Of a stretch of 64,000 bases of DNA, positions 1-9,960 are shown piece after piece. This stretch comes from Agriotes lineatus (Eukaryota > Arthropoda > Insecta > Coleoptera > Elateridae). Under the pieces are notes generated by a model. That model was not told the origin of the DNA. It did not search any database and saw only the letters and a list, made by a program, of their open reading frames with translations. Position numbers and translations under genes: made by a program. Numbering within the stretch: the first letter of the stretch is position 1; the number at the start of each line of letters is the position of its first letter. The stretch is from NCBI GenBank assembly GCA_940337035.1, contig CALNHX010003615.1:81664-145663 (forward strand). The letters run 5' to 3'.

Positions 1-70
1 TCGAAAACCGGAAGTGTCACGTGTCTGAAATTCGGTTCCTGACCTGACATGACCATTCCAAACATATAAT

Positions 71-460
71 ACTGGCTCTACGTTAATTATATTGTAAGTT
101 ATTTACTTGGTAATATAACTTCAATATGAAATTGAAAACACTTCAATTATGTCGACTTGATAGACGGTTTGATTTGCTGAATTTTACTTTATATTATTAC
201 CAGATACTTTCTGTGTAATAACTATTTAATTAAATTCAGTTGAATATACCAATTGGTTGGGACTGAACCACCATCGGTTTTAATATGACCGCCTCTAGTA
301 GAGTTTTTAATTGAACTTTTTTATCATTCTGTTTATTATTTCTCTTTGGTTACCAGTTACCATTCAGAACCCAACGACTGTACACAAACTTTTTTAAATT
401 AACTATCTGGATATCTTTTATATAAATACATGTGACATGCAGACTGCATGTAACATTACA
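71..460 (-). repeat. 3' LTR of the Gypsy-type element
   Basis: 390-bp copy of the LTR. Read on the minus strand it starts TGTAATGTTACATGCAG and ends near GAGCCAGT. It matches 4909-5261 joined to 7501-7537 with only scattered substitutions, implying a fairly young insertion. Confidence 0.9.
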
Positions 461-475
461 GTTATTCCCTCCAAT
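461..475 (-). other. Candidate polypurine tract next to the 3' LTR
   Basis: On the minus strand the bases immediately upstream of the 3' LTR read TTGGAGGGAATAAC, a short purine-rich run in the position expected for the plus-strand primer of reverse transcription. Assignment is by position and composition only. Confidence 0.5.
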
Positions 476-612
476 TTTAGAGCAAAAGATCTCAAAGAGC
501 TTTTTGTTTAAAATTGTTAAATCTCCATTCTAATAACTATAACCATTGCATCCTAACAACTGTTAAATAATTAACGTATAACTTTAATCACTAATCAACC
601 CACCATTGGATT

Positions 613-674
613 AATTCATTGACAGTTATACCATGACATAAAGAATTCATTGACATTTATACCATGACATAACC
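613..674. repeat. Two-copy 31-bp direct repeat
   Basis: AATTCATTGACA..TATACCATGACATAA occurs twice head to tail between the end of the pol remnant and the 3' LTR, with minor differences. It looks like a local slippage duplication inside the retroelement; no function is evident. Confidence 0.6.
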
Positions 675-1237
675 TCTTTCCAATCAATATTATTTTTGAC
701 TTTGACATTAGATACAATCACATCATTTGGTACATCATTATTTGGCGTTTCTGTGTGGTATTTTTTCAAATTAATTACATTTTGTGTATACTTATATTTA
801 TCTTGACCTGGATAATTTAATACATCAGCGTTTTCACCTATTTCTTTTACTACTTCGTAAGGTCTTTCATATAACAAGAAAAACTTTTTTATTGTTCTTT
901 CTAATGTCGATGATTGAACATGATTCCTAACTAGTACTAAATCTACTTTTTTAAATTTAATTGAACGTTTTATAGCTTGATCATGTCTACGTTTTCGTCT
1001 TTGACCCTTTGCTAAAAATCTCTCTTGTGCTAATCTTATTTTTATTTCTAAATTATCAGAAAATATGTCCTCATATTTTTCTAAAATGTCTTGCACATTA
1101 GCTAATTGCTTCTTATTGCTAAAATGTTGTATATTATTAATCGATATCTGTTCGTTTCCTGTATAACCTAATTCCTTTGGTGATTGAAATGGTTTGATAT
1201 TTTGTACATCCCAGTTTAAAGGTTCGATTAATTTCAA
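647..1237 (-). pseudogene. Pol remnant: pre-RT segment joined to integrase C-terminus (internal deletion)
   Basis: The 196-codon open frame starts with a segment typical of the link between protease and reverse transcriptase (QDILEKYEDIFSDN, about residues 49-62). It then switches directly to integrase C-terminal sequence: an AQERFLAKGQRRKRRHDQ-like basic stretch followed by KVDLVLVRN and KKFFLLYERPYEV. The RT, RNase H and integrase catalytic core are missing, and the junction near position 1050 keeps the frame. There is no ATG at the 5' edge; the frame starts at TTG and overlaps the protease stop, so it is a different frame from the protease. It cannot encode an active polymerase. Whether a fused protein is made is unknown. 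Confidence 0.8.
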
Positions 1238-1686
1238 TTCGTTTGATTACTACTTACATTCTTTTTAAAAGAAACTTCATATCTTTGATCTCGATCTATA
1301 AATTCCATCTTTTTAGTATGAAAATCTAGATTAGCTTTAACTTTGTACATCCAATCCATACCTAGTATTGACGTGGTATTTAATTGACCTACAATCAAAA
1401 ATACTATCTGGTGCTTTGAATATCCCATATCTACCAAAAGTAACACTTGTTTTTTAACCTTACGTATTCCCCCAGTGACACCTTGAATTGTTAAGTTTAT
1501 TGCTGGTAAAATAGGTATTTTATTATTATTTGTTAAAATTCTGTCTAACATTTCATCTGACATAACACTGACAGTACTACCTGTATCTATCAATAGGTTT
1601 TGTTGTATACCCTCAATTTCAACATTTAAATACGGCAATTCTTGAATAACTAATTCTTTTTCTGTTCCTAACTCTTCAGTTTCCAA
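1234..1686 (-). pseudogene. Retroviral-type aspartic protease domain
   Basis: 150-codon frame with the pepsin-like active site LLIDTGSTVSVMS near residues 31-43 and the second conserved segment TTSILGMDWMYKV near residues 104-116, both standard for Gypsy-type proteases that cut Gag-Pol. The frame continues open a short way upstream of the first methionine, so the true N-terminus is probably fused to upstream pol sequence now lost. It ends in TGA four bases into the next pol frame. The active-site D, T and G are intact, but with gag broken and pol deleted the domain is most likely a relic. Confidence 0.85.
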
Positions 1687-1886
1687 ATCAATTACATTGT
1701 GTGAGGGTTGGTGTTGAATCCAGTGAAATAATGTACAAAACCAAGGTTACATACTTTTATTCTCCTTAGATAATTACACACACAAAATGCAAATTGACGA
1801 GCAACTACTCTTATCTTAGGGGAAGATGCAGATAAGTTACACGGCAAAGCACACAGGGCAATCCGATGTATAACACAAGGATTTGG

Positions 1887-2090
1887 ATTGCCGTGATGTT
1901 CCATGCCTGTAGCTTATATGTAATAAGTATTCTAATCTAAACGGCGATAAATTACTGCCAACGCCATCTCGCTTATGATTGTCGCACTATTGCCGTGATG
2001 TTTAATGCCCGCCGCTTATATGCACGAATTGTCGTAGTTTTAACGGCGACAAACACCCGACAACGCCACCTCACTTGTGATTGCCGCACT
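1887..2090. repeat. Tandem 102-bp duplication
   Basis: A segment starting ATTGCCGTGATGTT at 1887 recurs at 1989 with about 15-20% divergence (CTTATATGTAATAAG against CTTATATGCACGAAT; AACGGCGATAAA against AACGGCGACAAA). It lies in 1690-2120, between pol-frame sequence and protease, which carries no recognisable retroelement coding and may itself be an insertion. Confidence 0.75.
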
Positions 2091-2301
2091 AAAGTGGAAC
2101 GCGGACCTTCTTGTAGTTTGGCGTGTTGTGCTTACTGCAGTAGGTGGCACTGGTAGTGGCTTGGTTTGTTACAATTGTTAACATTTCTAACTGTTTTTAA
2201 ATTTTGACATTGCTTAAAGTAATTTCTTACAAAATTTATGTGATTTACTTGCTCCTTTGTAGCCCTACTTTTAACAATCAGAGCTTGTTGTCTAGGGTCA
2301 T

Positions 2302-3780
2302 TTAGTTTTCCTGGACCTGGTCATTACTAGGTGTAATACTCCCAGTTTGTATTGGCATGTTTGAATTATTGCCGGTTTGTACAGTAAAAGTATTTGCATT
2401 CCTATCTCTACCTTGCCCATAATTTGCAAACCTGACATTTCTATTATTATTGTCACTTTGACCATAAGAATTGTTGTTAAATCTATTTCTAGTACTAAAG
2501 TTGTTCCTATTCCTGTTAGCAAAGTTCAATGTATTATTTCGTGTATCTACCATCTGATTATTCTGGTGATTTCCATCTGACATTCTTTCTCTTGTGTCAA
2601 ATTTGCTATTAAACTGTCTATTTTCTAAACCTTCCAATACCTTTAACATATTTTCCATATTTTTGACTTGAGACGCTACTAATGCTGTCTGAATGTCAAT
2701 AGGGAAATGTTTACTTAGCGCTTCAACAAGTATTTCCTCGGATATTTTTGGTTCTAAGTATTGCACTCTTCCTATCCAGTACCATACATGCTTAGTGAAA
2801 CTGCCAAACTTAGGATTATATACCCTTGGATATGAATTTCGGTCCTAGCTTTCTCTTGAACATATTGTGACCAATACCTATTAATGAAGTCAGTTCGAAA
2901 CGCTTTCTAATTTGCCCAGTCGTTAATGACTTTCCGCCCAAATGTTGATTTCATTTACTAAACACTCTACTGCGATATTTATTAATCTTTGTCTTCCTGT
3001 AATTCGCATAGTAGTAAAATAATTTTCAAGTTTTTTCAAAAATTTGACGGGATGTAAAACCTGCCTGTTCCCATCAAATTTTGGTTTATCACTATTTGTT
3101 GGCATTATTATTCCTCCTGTAAAATTGAAATTACCGCTATTTGTATGTACCTGCCTTTCCTCATTTAACTCTTTGACTTCATTATGCAAAGTTACTATTT
3201 GACGTTCGACTTTATTTTGTAATCTGTCAAAATTCACTTCTAAATTATCCAAATGAACTTTATTTCGAACAATTTCTGCTTTAACCAAACCTATTTCCTT
3301 TTCAATTGGCTCTATTTTGTTAACTAACTGGTTTTCTTGTACTCTATTTATATTAATTTCATTTACCTCTTGAAACGTCATCAATTTGGCCTCAATTGTG
3401 TCTATTTTGTTTGACATTGTGTTTTCTACTGAACTTACCCTGTTCAAAATTTCCTGACTAACTTTATTTAAACTTTCCTGGTTATTAGTTGACATTTTAG
3501 TCATCATTTCCTGGTTATTAGTTGACATTTGATTCCCCATTTCTTGGTTATTGTTTGCCATTTCACCTTTTATATCAGTTGACATTTGAGTCATCATATG
3601 TTGCATTAATTTTAACATATTATTTTCACTGGTACTATTCCCTGTACTAACCCCTGATGTACTAGTCTCTACTATTGGATTGACTTTCATATTTGTTACA
3701 TTGTCACCTTGTTCAAATCTAATTGTTTCCATTTTATTAAGGTTTCTTGCTGGTTTTTTAAAACCTGACCTTAAATTCAT
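2302..3780 (-). pseudogene. Gag polyprotein remnant of the LTR element
   Basis: The frame begins at a real ATG (3780) and runs 285 codons with a long heptad-rich region (about residues 50-210) that includes repeated MSTNNQEM-type units, likely a coiled coil. It then enters capsid-like sequence (VKFLKKLENYFTTMRITG). It stops at 2923. Capsid-like sequence resumes in another frame about 2850-2302, giving YPRVYNPKFGSF and ISEEILVEALSKHFP, then a Gly/Asn/Arg-rich tail without a CCHC knuckle. So at least one stop or frameshift breaks gag near 2850-2920. After the gag stop (TAA at about 2302) a frame shifted by -1 stays open to about 2120, consistent with the start of pol. Confidence 0.75.
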
Positions 3781-3930
3781 GAACTAAAAAGTTTCCTTGT
3801 TATATAAGCCCTATCGAGCTCCGCGTTGACGCGTCAATTGTAATATAAACGCCCCACTTGAGATGTTGAATTGTAATATAAGCGCCTCGCTTGAGGTGCC
3901 AATTACTGATTTATATGATAAGGGTCCTGA

Positions 3931-4197
3931 GTGGTGTAGCTTGAACAAGCGTCCACGTTCGATCAGCAGAGTCAAGCAACGCTGTCTCTGGTCAGAACTT
4001 GGATGGGAGTTCCACGGCTGCATCTCTCGGCGCCTCGTGGTACGGCTACCACGGAAAAAAGTTGGTCCCGGCGGTCATACAACATCATGACAGTCGTTAG
4101 TGGGGTTGGAAGTCCTCATAACTGCACAGCGACGCCTATAATTGGCCTAACGGCTGTTGGCTGAGTGCGAATTAAATAAAATAAATTAAAATAATAA
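3931..4197 (+). mobile_element. 5S-rRNA-like SINE, copy 1
   Basis: The 5' part contains 5S-like internal promoter elements: CGATCAGCAGAGTCAAGCAACGC resembles the 5S A-box/IE region and ACTTGGATGGGAGTTCC resembles the C-box. This points to a SINE3-type element transcribed by RNA polymerase III. A unique body follows (GTGGTACGGCTACC..GTTGGTCCCGGCGG..), then an AT-rich tail of AATAAA-type units. A second copy on the minus strand at 27402-27666 shares the full length, which fixes the ends. It lies in the leader of the LTR element and is presumably a secondary insertion. Confidence 0.75.
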
Positions 4198-4908
4198 CTT
4201 ACCTCACAAATGTCAATATTTGACATACAAAGATTGTCATGGTATATCTTTCTAATTATTTTAAATATTGCTCCGGCTAGTCAGTACAACTAAATGAATA
4301 CTCTTTATCCTCAGCTGAATGGTGCTTCGTAATAACAAGTATAGCTGATTGTTTAAATATTTGATTACTATAAAGTAATTTTATAGCTACTTTCAGGTCT
4401 TTTACTGATATTCTAAATATCTTAATGACATTCAGATATATTTATTGACTTTTCAATGACGTAAGGATAGTCTAGTTTGTTTTGGATAACTTTTAATCAA
4501 TATTTAAAACCCAAAATCCCTAATTTACGTCCCCAATTTTAAATTAAATAAAAAGGTTAAATTTCTAAATATAATGATCTAAATTCGCCGAGTACTCAGA
4601 ACACTATTAAATTTGGATAATTAATAGTAATTCTTAGTTCTAAATACAAGTTTACTAATCTTACACAATTTAAATCTTCCTTGAAGTATTCTAAATGTTG
4701 TTCGTAAAAGTTATTAAACTAGCACTGACCTTAAAGTCGCTTTAGGGTACCTGATCAGCAGACTATGTAATCTCCTCAGCACATGAAGCAGGACAGCTAA
4801 CGGTAACCTGGCTGGTTGAAAACTCAACTCCCCTCCAAAAAGCTCTTTGGATGTGTTGCTGTCTTCCAGATAGCACTTCTCAATGTAATGCACAACACAC
4901 ACGTAAAC
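4198..4908 (-). other. Untranslated leader region of the LTR element
   Basis: About 700 bp between the SINE and the inner end of the 5' LTR. It is AT-rich with no recognisable coding; a 62-codon minus-strand frame at 4714-4902 has no similarity I recognise. The primer-binding site should abut 4909, but the bases there (GTTTACGTGTGTGTTG on the minus strand) do not look like a common tRNA 3' end. Confidence 0.5.
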
Positions 4909-5261
4909 ACTGGCTCTACGTTAATTATATTGTAAGTTATTTACTTGGTAATATAACTTCAGTATGAAATTGAAAACACTTCAATTATGTCGACTTGATA
5001 GACGGTTTGATTTGCTGAATTTTACTTTATATTATTACCAGATACTTTCTGTGTAATAACTATTTAATTAAATTCAGTTGAGTATACCAATTGGTTGGGA
5101 TTGAACCACCATCGGTTTTAATATGACCACCTCTAATCGAGTTTTTAATTGAACTTTTTTATCATTCTGTTTATTATTTCTCTTTGGTTACCAGTAACCA
5201 TTCACAACCCAACGACTGTGCACAAACTTTTTTAAATTAACTATCTGGATATCTTATATAT

Positions 5262-5377
5262 GGGTTCCGGGCAATTCACCGAAAACAGTTCACCGAAAAC
5301 AATTTACCGAAAACAGTTCACCGAAAAACAATTTACCGAAAGAACAATTCACCGAAAGAACAGTTCACCTAAAATCC
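5262..5377 (+). repeat. Left terminal inverted repeat of the MULE
   Basis: Six or so tandem variants of a 13-16 bp motif containing ACCGAAA follow the terminal GGGTTCCGGGCAATTC. The arm ends near AAAATCCC. The reverse complement is found at 7375-7492. Confidence 0.88.
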
Positions 5378-5619
5378 CTTATATTATATAAATATACCTA
5401 AAATTTTAGATATGTTATATATTATTTTGGTACTTTTGTAAAGAATATCCTTCTAACATATATTGGTGTAAACTTCCCTTCACACTTTATCAAGGCTTAG
5501 GACTTGCAGCAAATGCTGGCGTGTTTAAAAGTTTTTTTTTGTTTTTATAGTTTTTTTTGTTTTTTTGTTTTTATAGTTTTTTTTGTTTTTTTGTTTTTAT
5601 GAAGTTTGTTCAATCAATA

Positions 5620-7017
5620 TCAATATCCCATATTGTGGGCTATACCGCGTAAGAATTCATTCAAATTTACAATATTGTACTCTTCAACAATTCTTACTAT
5701 CCTTTCGGCACAGTCCTTGTACCTCTTGCGGGCAGGCGGGGGTTCGATTCCTGCAACATATTGCTCAACTTGGAGTTCGTGTAAACTTTGCTCCCTCTGG
5801 ATGGCTTCAACAAACTTCCAAATATTGGGGTGCTCAGAGGAAATTTGCTGCTCAAAGCCTCGATGCCAGCCTTCTATAGCATTGTTCGTTTTGGGCAAGC
5901 CTAGACGTACTCCTTCTACACAGTTCCACATGTCGTGCGAAAAAAGTGGTGGCCGGCGGCGAACTCTTTGTGGACGCCCAACCCAGGTGTCTTCGAAATA
6001 GTCCATTACCGGTTGTGCTCCTGGGGGTAAAATGTTTTCGTCACAAAGCATTTCAAATGCACGAACCACGTCTGCTGTAGGAACAAATGCTATTGCGGCT
6101 AATAACCGCATTTTCAGAGCAAAATCTGCATCTGTTTCATACCTCTGTTTAAGGCCTTCGGATTGAATCTTACGGTTTATGCATTGGGAAAAATGGAAAA
6201 AACACCCCCGATGTCTGGACTGAGGGAATTCTTCAGTAATAGCGCTTATCATTCCAGTTTCAAAATCAGTCATAATTGATGCTGGTGTAACTCCTGGGAG
6301 AAGCTCTTTTATTTTCTGGAGTAATCGAACGTAGGTAACTCTGGTTTTGTCCGGTAGCAAAGCGTAGATTAGAGGAATAGCTACATTACTTTTTAACCCC
6401 TGTAGTGTATAAAGCTGACAGAACAGGTGCGGTACAGTTTTGAACGTACCATCTGCGTACCAGTGGTCAGCCTGAGCTAGAAGTTGGAGATTTCTCCTCG
6501 TACAAAACATCAATATCCGGTCTTCATCAAGTCCTGAATCGAACATCAAAAAGTCTTCCCCGTTTTTTGTTATTTTATATTCTTGGGGAAAAACAATGTC
6601 GCTGCGCCGAATAGGCAATGCTGGGGCAACCTCATCCCTGGTTCGTATTTTGCGTATTGTTCTTTTCATGCTGCTTACCTTCCCAAGCCTACTTGCTGCT
6701 GCCTGGCTGACTCCATTTGATACAACATTTGATATTATGTAATGTGGTGCATCTCGAGTTCTTCTGGTGTCATCGCGTATGGTGGTCATCACTTGCATTT
6801 TTTCTACATGCGCAGCATCAGCGAGATGATTATGTGTTCCACTTCTTTTAATAACACTGTCATCCAGTGTTATCATGCGTGCAGCACACTTAACTTTGTG
6901 GTAACTTTCACACTTCCAATATATCTTTGAATCAACTTTTCTATCCGTATAGAAGAAGTGACCTTCGTCAAACAACAAACGTTTGCCTTTTTCACTGGTT
7001 ATGTATTCGAGAGCCAT
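5620..7017 (-). CDS. FLYWCH zinc-finger MULE transposase
   Basis: Transposase expected to cut and paste the surrounding element in the nucleus. The first ATG gives MALEYITSEKGKR (465 aa); the frame is open four codons further to a GTG. Residues about 6-64 form a FLYWCH zinc finger: F..G.FFY, IYWKCESY, a second Cys in KCAAR and the GTHNH pair. The MULE domain follows with ADGTFK (first catalytic Asp), a hydrophobic IPLIYALL stretch, IMTDFE (second Asp), GCFFHFSQ (the conserved C..H) and NNAIEGWHRGF with the likely catalytic Glu. The frame is uninterrupted, and its length is within the range of FLYWCH-MULE proteins of insects. Intact TIRs and ORF suggest recent activity. No intron is apparent. 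Confidence 0.88.
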   Translation of the reverse strand: MALEYITSEKGKRLLFDEGHFFYTDRKVDSKIYWKCESYHKVKCAARMITLDDSVIKRSGTHNHLADAAHVEKMQVMTTIRDDTRRTRDAPHYIISNVVSNGVSQAAASRLGKVSSMKRTIRKIRTRDEVAPALPIRRSDIVFPQEYKITKNGEDFLMFDSGLDEDRILMFCTRRNLQLLAQADHWYADGTFKTVPHLFCQLYTLQGLKSNVAIPLIYALLPDKTRVTYVRLLQKIKELLPGVTPASIMTDFETGMISAITEEFPQSRHRGCFFHFSQCINRKIQSEGLKQRYETDADFALKMRLLAAIAFVPTADVVRAFEMLCDENILPPGAQPVMDYFEDTWVGRPQRVRRRPPLFSHDMWNCVEGVRLGLPKTNNAIEGWHRGFEQQISSEHPNIWKFVEAIQREQSLHELQVEQYVAGIEPPPARKRYKDCAERIVRIVEEYNIVNLNEFLRGIAHNMGY

Positions 7018-7374
7018 TTCGAACTTCACTCTAGCAAAATTTTCTATAAACTAAACTCAATTAGGGAAATACTTATTTATTTATTTATTAGTAATACAAC
7101 TTAATGACAATAATCTACTTTCTAATGAAAAGTAAATGTGAAGCAATTAGGGAAATATGTTTGGAATCCTCTTTTAGTGATTTAAACTTTCAGTAATACA
7201 ACTTAATCTACTTTTATAATTTAAAGTAATACGAGTTAATGATAATTACTAATGGCCCTCATTAACTTGAACGATTAGTTTTTAACGACCTTATAAGGTT
7301 TCTAAATTTTTGTGTGTCGAAAACATATCAAGAATTGTTGGAGACTACAATAACGACAACATACCTTAGAAAAA

Positions 7375-7492
7375 TGGATTTTAGGTGAATTGTTCTTTCG
7401 GTGAATTGTTCCTTCGGTAAATTGTTTTTCGGTGAACTGTTTTCGGTAAAATGTTTTCGGTAAACTGTTTTCGGCGAATTGCCCTAGATCCC
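7375..7492 (-). repeat. Right terminal inverted repeat of the MULE
   Basis: Reverse complement of 5262-5377: GGATTTTAGGTGAATTG followed by TTTCGGT-containing units and ending GAATTGCCCTAGATCCC. The arms differ by a few substitutions and one short indel. Confidence 0.88.
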
Positions 7493-7537
7493 TTATATAT
7501 AAGTACATGTGACATGCAGACTGCATGTAACATTACA

Positions 7538-7874
7538 TACGTCATAACGTCATAAGGGTTGTAACGAAAACGGCAGAATACTCCACACGACTACTACTGT
7601 ACTACTGACCAACTACTACACTACGATGCATACGGCCCTGCAGCGCTGCAGTCAGACGAGTGGGGAATACGGAACGCCGTATTATAAACATGAGTGTGCT
7701 TTAATACAATTTATTGCCTCCTGGAAAATAGGGAGGACATTTTTGAGATAGGAAGGAAAGAAGGATATCAAGCGTCAAAGAAGGACTGTCTTTCCGAAAG
7801 AAGGACAGGTGGCAACCCTACTATGACAGGTAAAAGTATACACTGCATTAAGTTTCATTGTATCAAGCAAAAAG
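7538..7874. other. Interval without a recognised gene
   Basis: Sequence flanking the LTR element: slightly GC-richer, with CGTCATAACGTCATAAGG near the LTR end. No coding similarity, tRNA or repeat structure recognised. Confidence 0.4.
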
Positions 7875-8334
7875 CAGGGGCGGACTGGCTGGGAGGCAGG
7901 GAGGCAAAGTCCCCCCGGGCCCTCATACCCCACGAATGCGGGCCTCTGCTAGCCCTCAGTTTAAAAATTTAGGTACATACATACTTTAGGAAAAATATTG
8001 TGAAAAAATATCCACGTATTGTGTCAAGTATTTGTAGTGGTAAAATTAATAGGAGGAATACTAAAAATTTATTAGCCTTACTAAGTAGACTATCGACATT
8101 TTTTCGTTAATCTTAAAATAGATGGATATTTGGCGATACAATAGCTCATATTCCCACGCTAAAATTAAAAAAATATAAAAATTGAACAAACTGGGTTGTG
8201 GGCTCAGGAAAAAGCCCTCAAGCGGGGTTTTTCAGGTATGATAATTGTCTACATCCGGTAGTATTGTTTGCATTAGAGAAAATAATGAAAAGTAAATTTG
8301 ATTTTAAAAAACTAGTTCTGAAGCTGAAGCACAT

Positions 8335-8510
8335 GTAGTTTTGATTTTTTTAAAGAATTTGGTACTACTCGTAGACTACAATATGCTGAGTCTGTAGCAT
8401 TTACAAATGTATTTTCAAAGTACGAATACGTATTGTTGCTTAGCCGCACACAGGTTACTTGTGAAAGGGCACTAAATTAATTTAAAATAAGCACATCGCG
8501 ATTATGGGTA
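8335..8510 (+). pseudogene. hAT transposase C-terminal (dimerisation domain) relic
   Basis: Translation gives FFKEFGTTRRLQYAESVAF, then VTCERALN, a stop, and FKISTSRLW. This matches the conserved hAT dimerisation block in which CERSFSKLKLIKTRLRS is typical. At least one in-frame stop sits in the helix. Only this part of the transposase is recognisable. Confidence 0.65.
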
Positions 8511-8548
8511 AGTCTTTTTCAAAACTTATTAATAGTATATTATGTTAT

Positions 8549-8690
8549 TAGGAGCAAAAGTTATATTTTATGTGGCGAGGCTGTACGGGTTATCTGCCGA
8601 GCTTGCGAGGCAGATAAGTACAGCCGAGCAACATAAAGATACTTTTGCTCCGAATAACATATAGTATTTTTTCTTCAAACGTTTTTATAA
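8549..8690. repeat. Imperfect ~140-bp palindrome (foldback hairpin)
   Basis: TATTATGTTATTAGGAGCAAAAG on the left pairs with CTTTTGCTCCGAATAACATATAG on the right. The inner part pairs through GCGAGGCTGTAC/GTACAGCCGAGC and TATCTGCCGAGC/TGCGAGGCAGATA. Only a tiny apical loop is left. It resembles hairpins at about 17.75 and 44.5 kb in layout. Confidence 0.75.
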
Positions 8691-8740
8691 CAAATTATTT
8701 ACAATTTTGTGATCAAAATTCGAAGAAAATTACTGGATCT

Positions 8741-8774
8741 CGTCAGCGGCAGATAATATTATCTGCCGCTGACG
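8741..8774. repeat. Perfect 34-bp palindrome
   Basis: CGTCAGCGGCAGATAAT is followed immediately by its exact reverse complement. AGCGGCAGATAA repeats once more directly after it. Probably part of the same hairpin-rich insertion as 8549-8690, since both carry the GGCAGATAA motif. Confidence 0.9.
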
Positions 8775-9254
8775 AGCGGCAGATAAAGTGTTTTAGATGC
8801 CATGGCAATGAAGCGACCGTTTAGCATCATCAATCCAGCAGTATAATGGCACATTTTACTGCCGTTTGAGGAAAAAAGCCTTTATGATTATGAGTGTTGA
8901 TAAAATGTCCTCGACTCTCTCGATTTTTATTACATTTTGAAAAAAAAATTCAAAAATCATCCCTACTTTTTGCCAGTATTCTAACCTACTAACTTTGTAT
9001 TGAAATGGCAAATACATTTTACTTGCCTGGTCTAAAAGACGAAGGAAGCACTGCAATTGTGAAAAAATAACATTCCGAGATTTCTTTAGATCTTCATATT
9101 TAAAAAATAAAATGTTGTCTATTTTTGATTTAACGCAGGAATAGATAAAAGTCATAATTTGCATATAGCTTAAATTTTTACCCTTAATGAAAATGGAACC
9201 CAAAAGGTTGCGTAAATATCGTAAAATGGATAGATATGCAGAGATCGATGCATC

Positions 9255-9845
9255 CCTTATATTTTATTTTTATTTATTTATTTACAACAATAAAACGGGG
9301 CATGCCCAATTACATTATTGGCGGTTCAGGCCCCTTGCCGTATATACTAGTATAATATAAAAAATAAAAAGTACAAACTAATAACTAAAAGTTGTAATTT
9401 AGAAACTAATAATACCTAATTACAAATTAGAAACTAAACATTCCTACTACTGGTTCGGGTTTCATAGAGATGGCTGCAATCAAACTTTATTATAATAATA
9501 CATATTAACTTTTTTTCTAAAGAATTTAGGCTTTATGTTAAATATATTGTTTTCTGACTGGTGTAAATAGGCATGGTGGTTATAATTATTCTTATCATAG
9601 GCGAGTTAAGTATGTAATTCGTTCGACATGTAGATAGATGGAATATATTTTTTGGTCTAGTTCTATGTGCCAGTATATTCAGACTGACAATAGATAACAA
9701 ATCACAGTCAATTCTGTTGTTACCAATTTATTTAGAAAACAAACGTCAGCCACTTCTCTTCTGTATTTTAAGTATAGATCCAGAAGTAAGCAAATGTAAC
9801 TCGCACGAGGAAAGTTCCTTGTAAACCCCTTTACAGATTTGTACT
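9255..9845 (-). pseudogene. 3' end of a Jockey-type LINE (ORF2 C-terminus and tail)
   Basis: On the minus strand the sequence translates, across frameshifts, to KYRREVADVCFLNKLV, then IFHLSTCRTNYILNSP. This is the block found at the C-terminus of Jockey-type ORF2 proteins (RR..ADV..LYK followed by R..LF..P..RTN). An AT-rich 3' region follows, ending in a TAAATAAATAAA-type tail (TTTATTTATTTA on the plus strand near 9270-9285). The LINE is 5'-truncated and sits within the hAT element, so it is younger than it. Confidence 0.6.
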
Positions 9846-9960
9846 AACTACTTTCTGAATTTTTCATTAATATTAGGTAAGTATCCAGGTTTTTACAAAC
9901 GGGCAGGGGCCTTTTAAGGCTGAAGTCCCCCCGGGCCTTTCCCTTGCCAGTCCGCCCCTG

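Larger units (their letters stand above)
5262..7492 (-). mobile_element. MULE (Mutator-like) DNA transposon with complete TIRs
   Basis: 2231-bp element flanked by the direct repeat TTATATAT (5254-5261 and 7493-7500; 9 bp if a shared C is counted), the duplication size expected for MULEs. Both ends begin GGG..T..GGGCAATTC. They continue as inverted arms of about 115 bp built from repeated units of the type TTCACCGAAAAC and TTTACCGAAA. A single long ORF on the minus strand encodes the transposase. The element is nested inside an LTR, which supplies an independent check of its boundaries. Confidence 0.9.
71..7537 (-). mobile_element. Ty3/Gypsy-type LTR retrotransposon, internally deleted, with a MULE nested in its 5' LTR
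   Basis: Two direct repeats of the same sequence bound this element. The left copy is 71-460. The right copy is 4909-5261 plus 7501-7537, and once the nested insertion is removed both are 390 bp. Coding remnants on the minus strand run in retrotransposon order: gag (3780-2302), aspartic protease (1686-1234), then a short pol remnant (1237-647). The reverse transcriptase catalytic region, RNase H and integrase core are absent, so the copy could move only in trans. A purine-rich tract precedes the 3' LTR. I could not recognise a TGG-type primer site beside the 5' LTR, and no convincing target duplication flanks the element. The protease motif and integrase C-terminal style suggest Ty3/Gypsy; the exact lineage is unresolved. 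Confidence 0.85.
4909..7537 (-). repeat. 5' LTR, interrupted by the MULE element
   Basis: LTR sequence occupies 4909-5261 and 7501-7537. Together these give exactly 390 bp matching the 3' LTR at 71-460. The intervening 5262-7492 plus a duplicated TTATATAT is the nested DNA transposon. The split makes the relative age clear: the LTR element inserted first. Confidence 0.9.
7875..9960 (+). mobile_element. Decayed hAT-superfamily transposon with perfect 8-bp TSD
   Basis: Ends are inverted repeats: CAGGGGCGGACTGGC at 7875 and its complement ending CCAGTCCGCCCCTG at 9960. Further inward similarity is seen around CCCCCCGGGCC. Both sides are flanked by GCAAAAAG (7867-7874 and 9961-9968), a perfect 8-bp duplication diagnostic for hAT. 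The inside holds a transposase C-terminal relic on the plus strand, two strong hairpins and a minus-strand LINE 3' end. The copy is therefore non-autonomous and has collected secondary insertions. Confidence 0.88.

Noticed and set aside
1887..2090. CRISPR-like or rRNA-like repeat
   Set aside because: Only two copies of 102 bp without spacers; a simple tandem duplication.
5583..6001. Plus-strand ORFs of 98 and 131 codons
   Set aside because: Antisense shadows of the MULE transposase.
71..7537. Target-site duplication for the LTR element
   Set aside because: AACATATAAT on the left and TACGTCATAA on the right share no convincing 4-6 bp repeat.
8856..9203. 115-codon minus-strand ORF within the hAT element
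   Set aside because: No recognised similarity, AT-biased composition, between decayed pieces.
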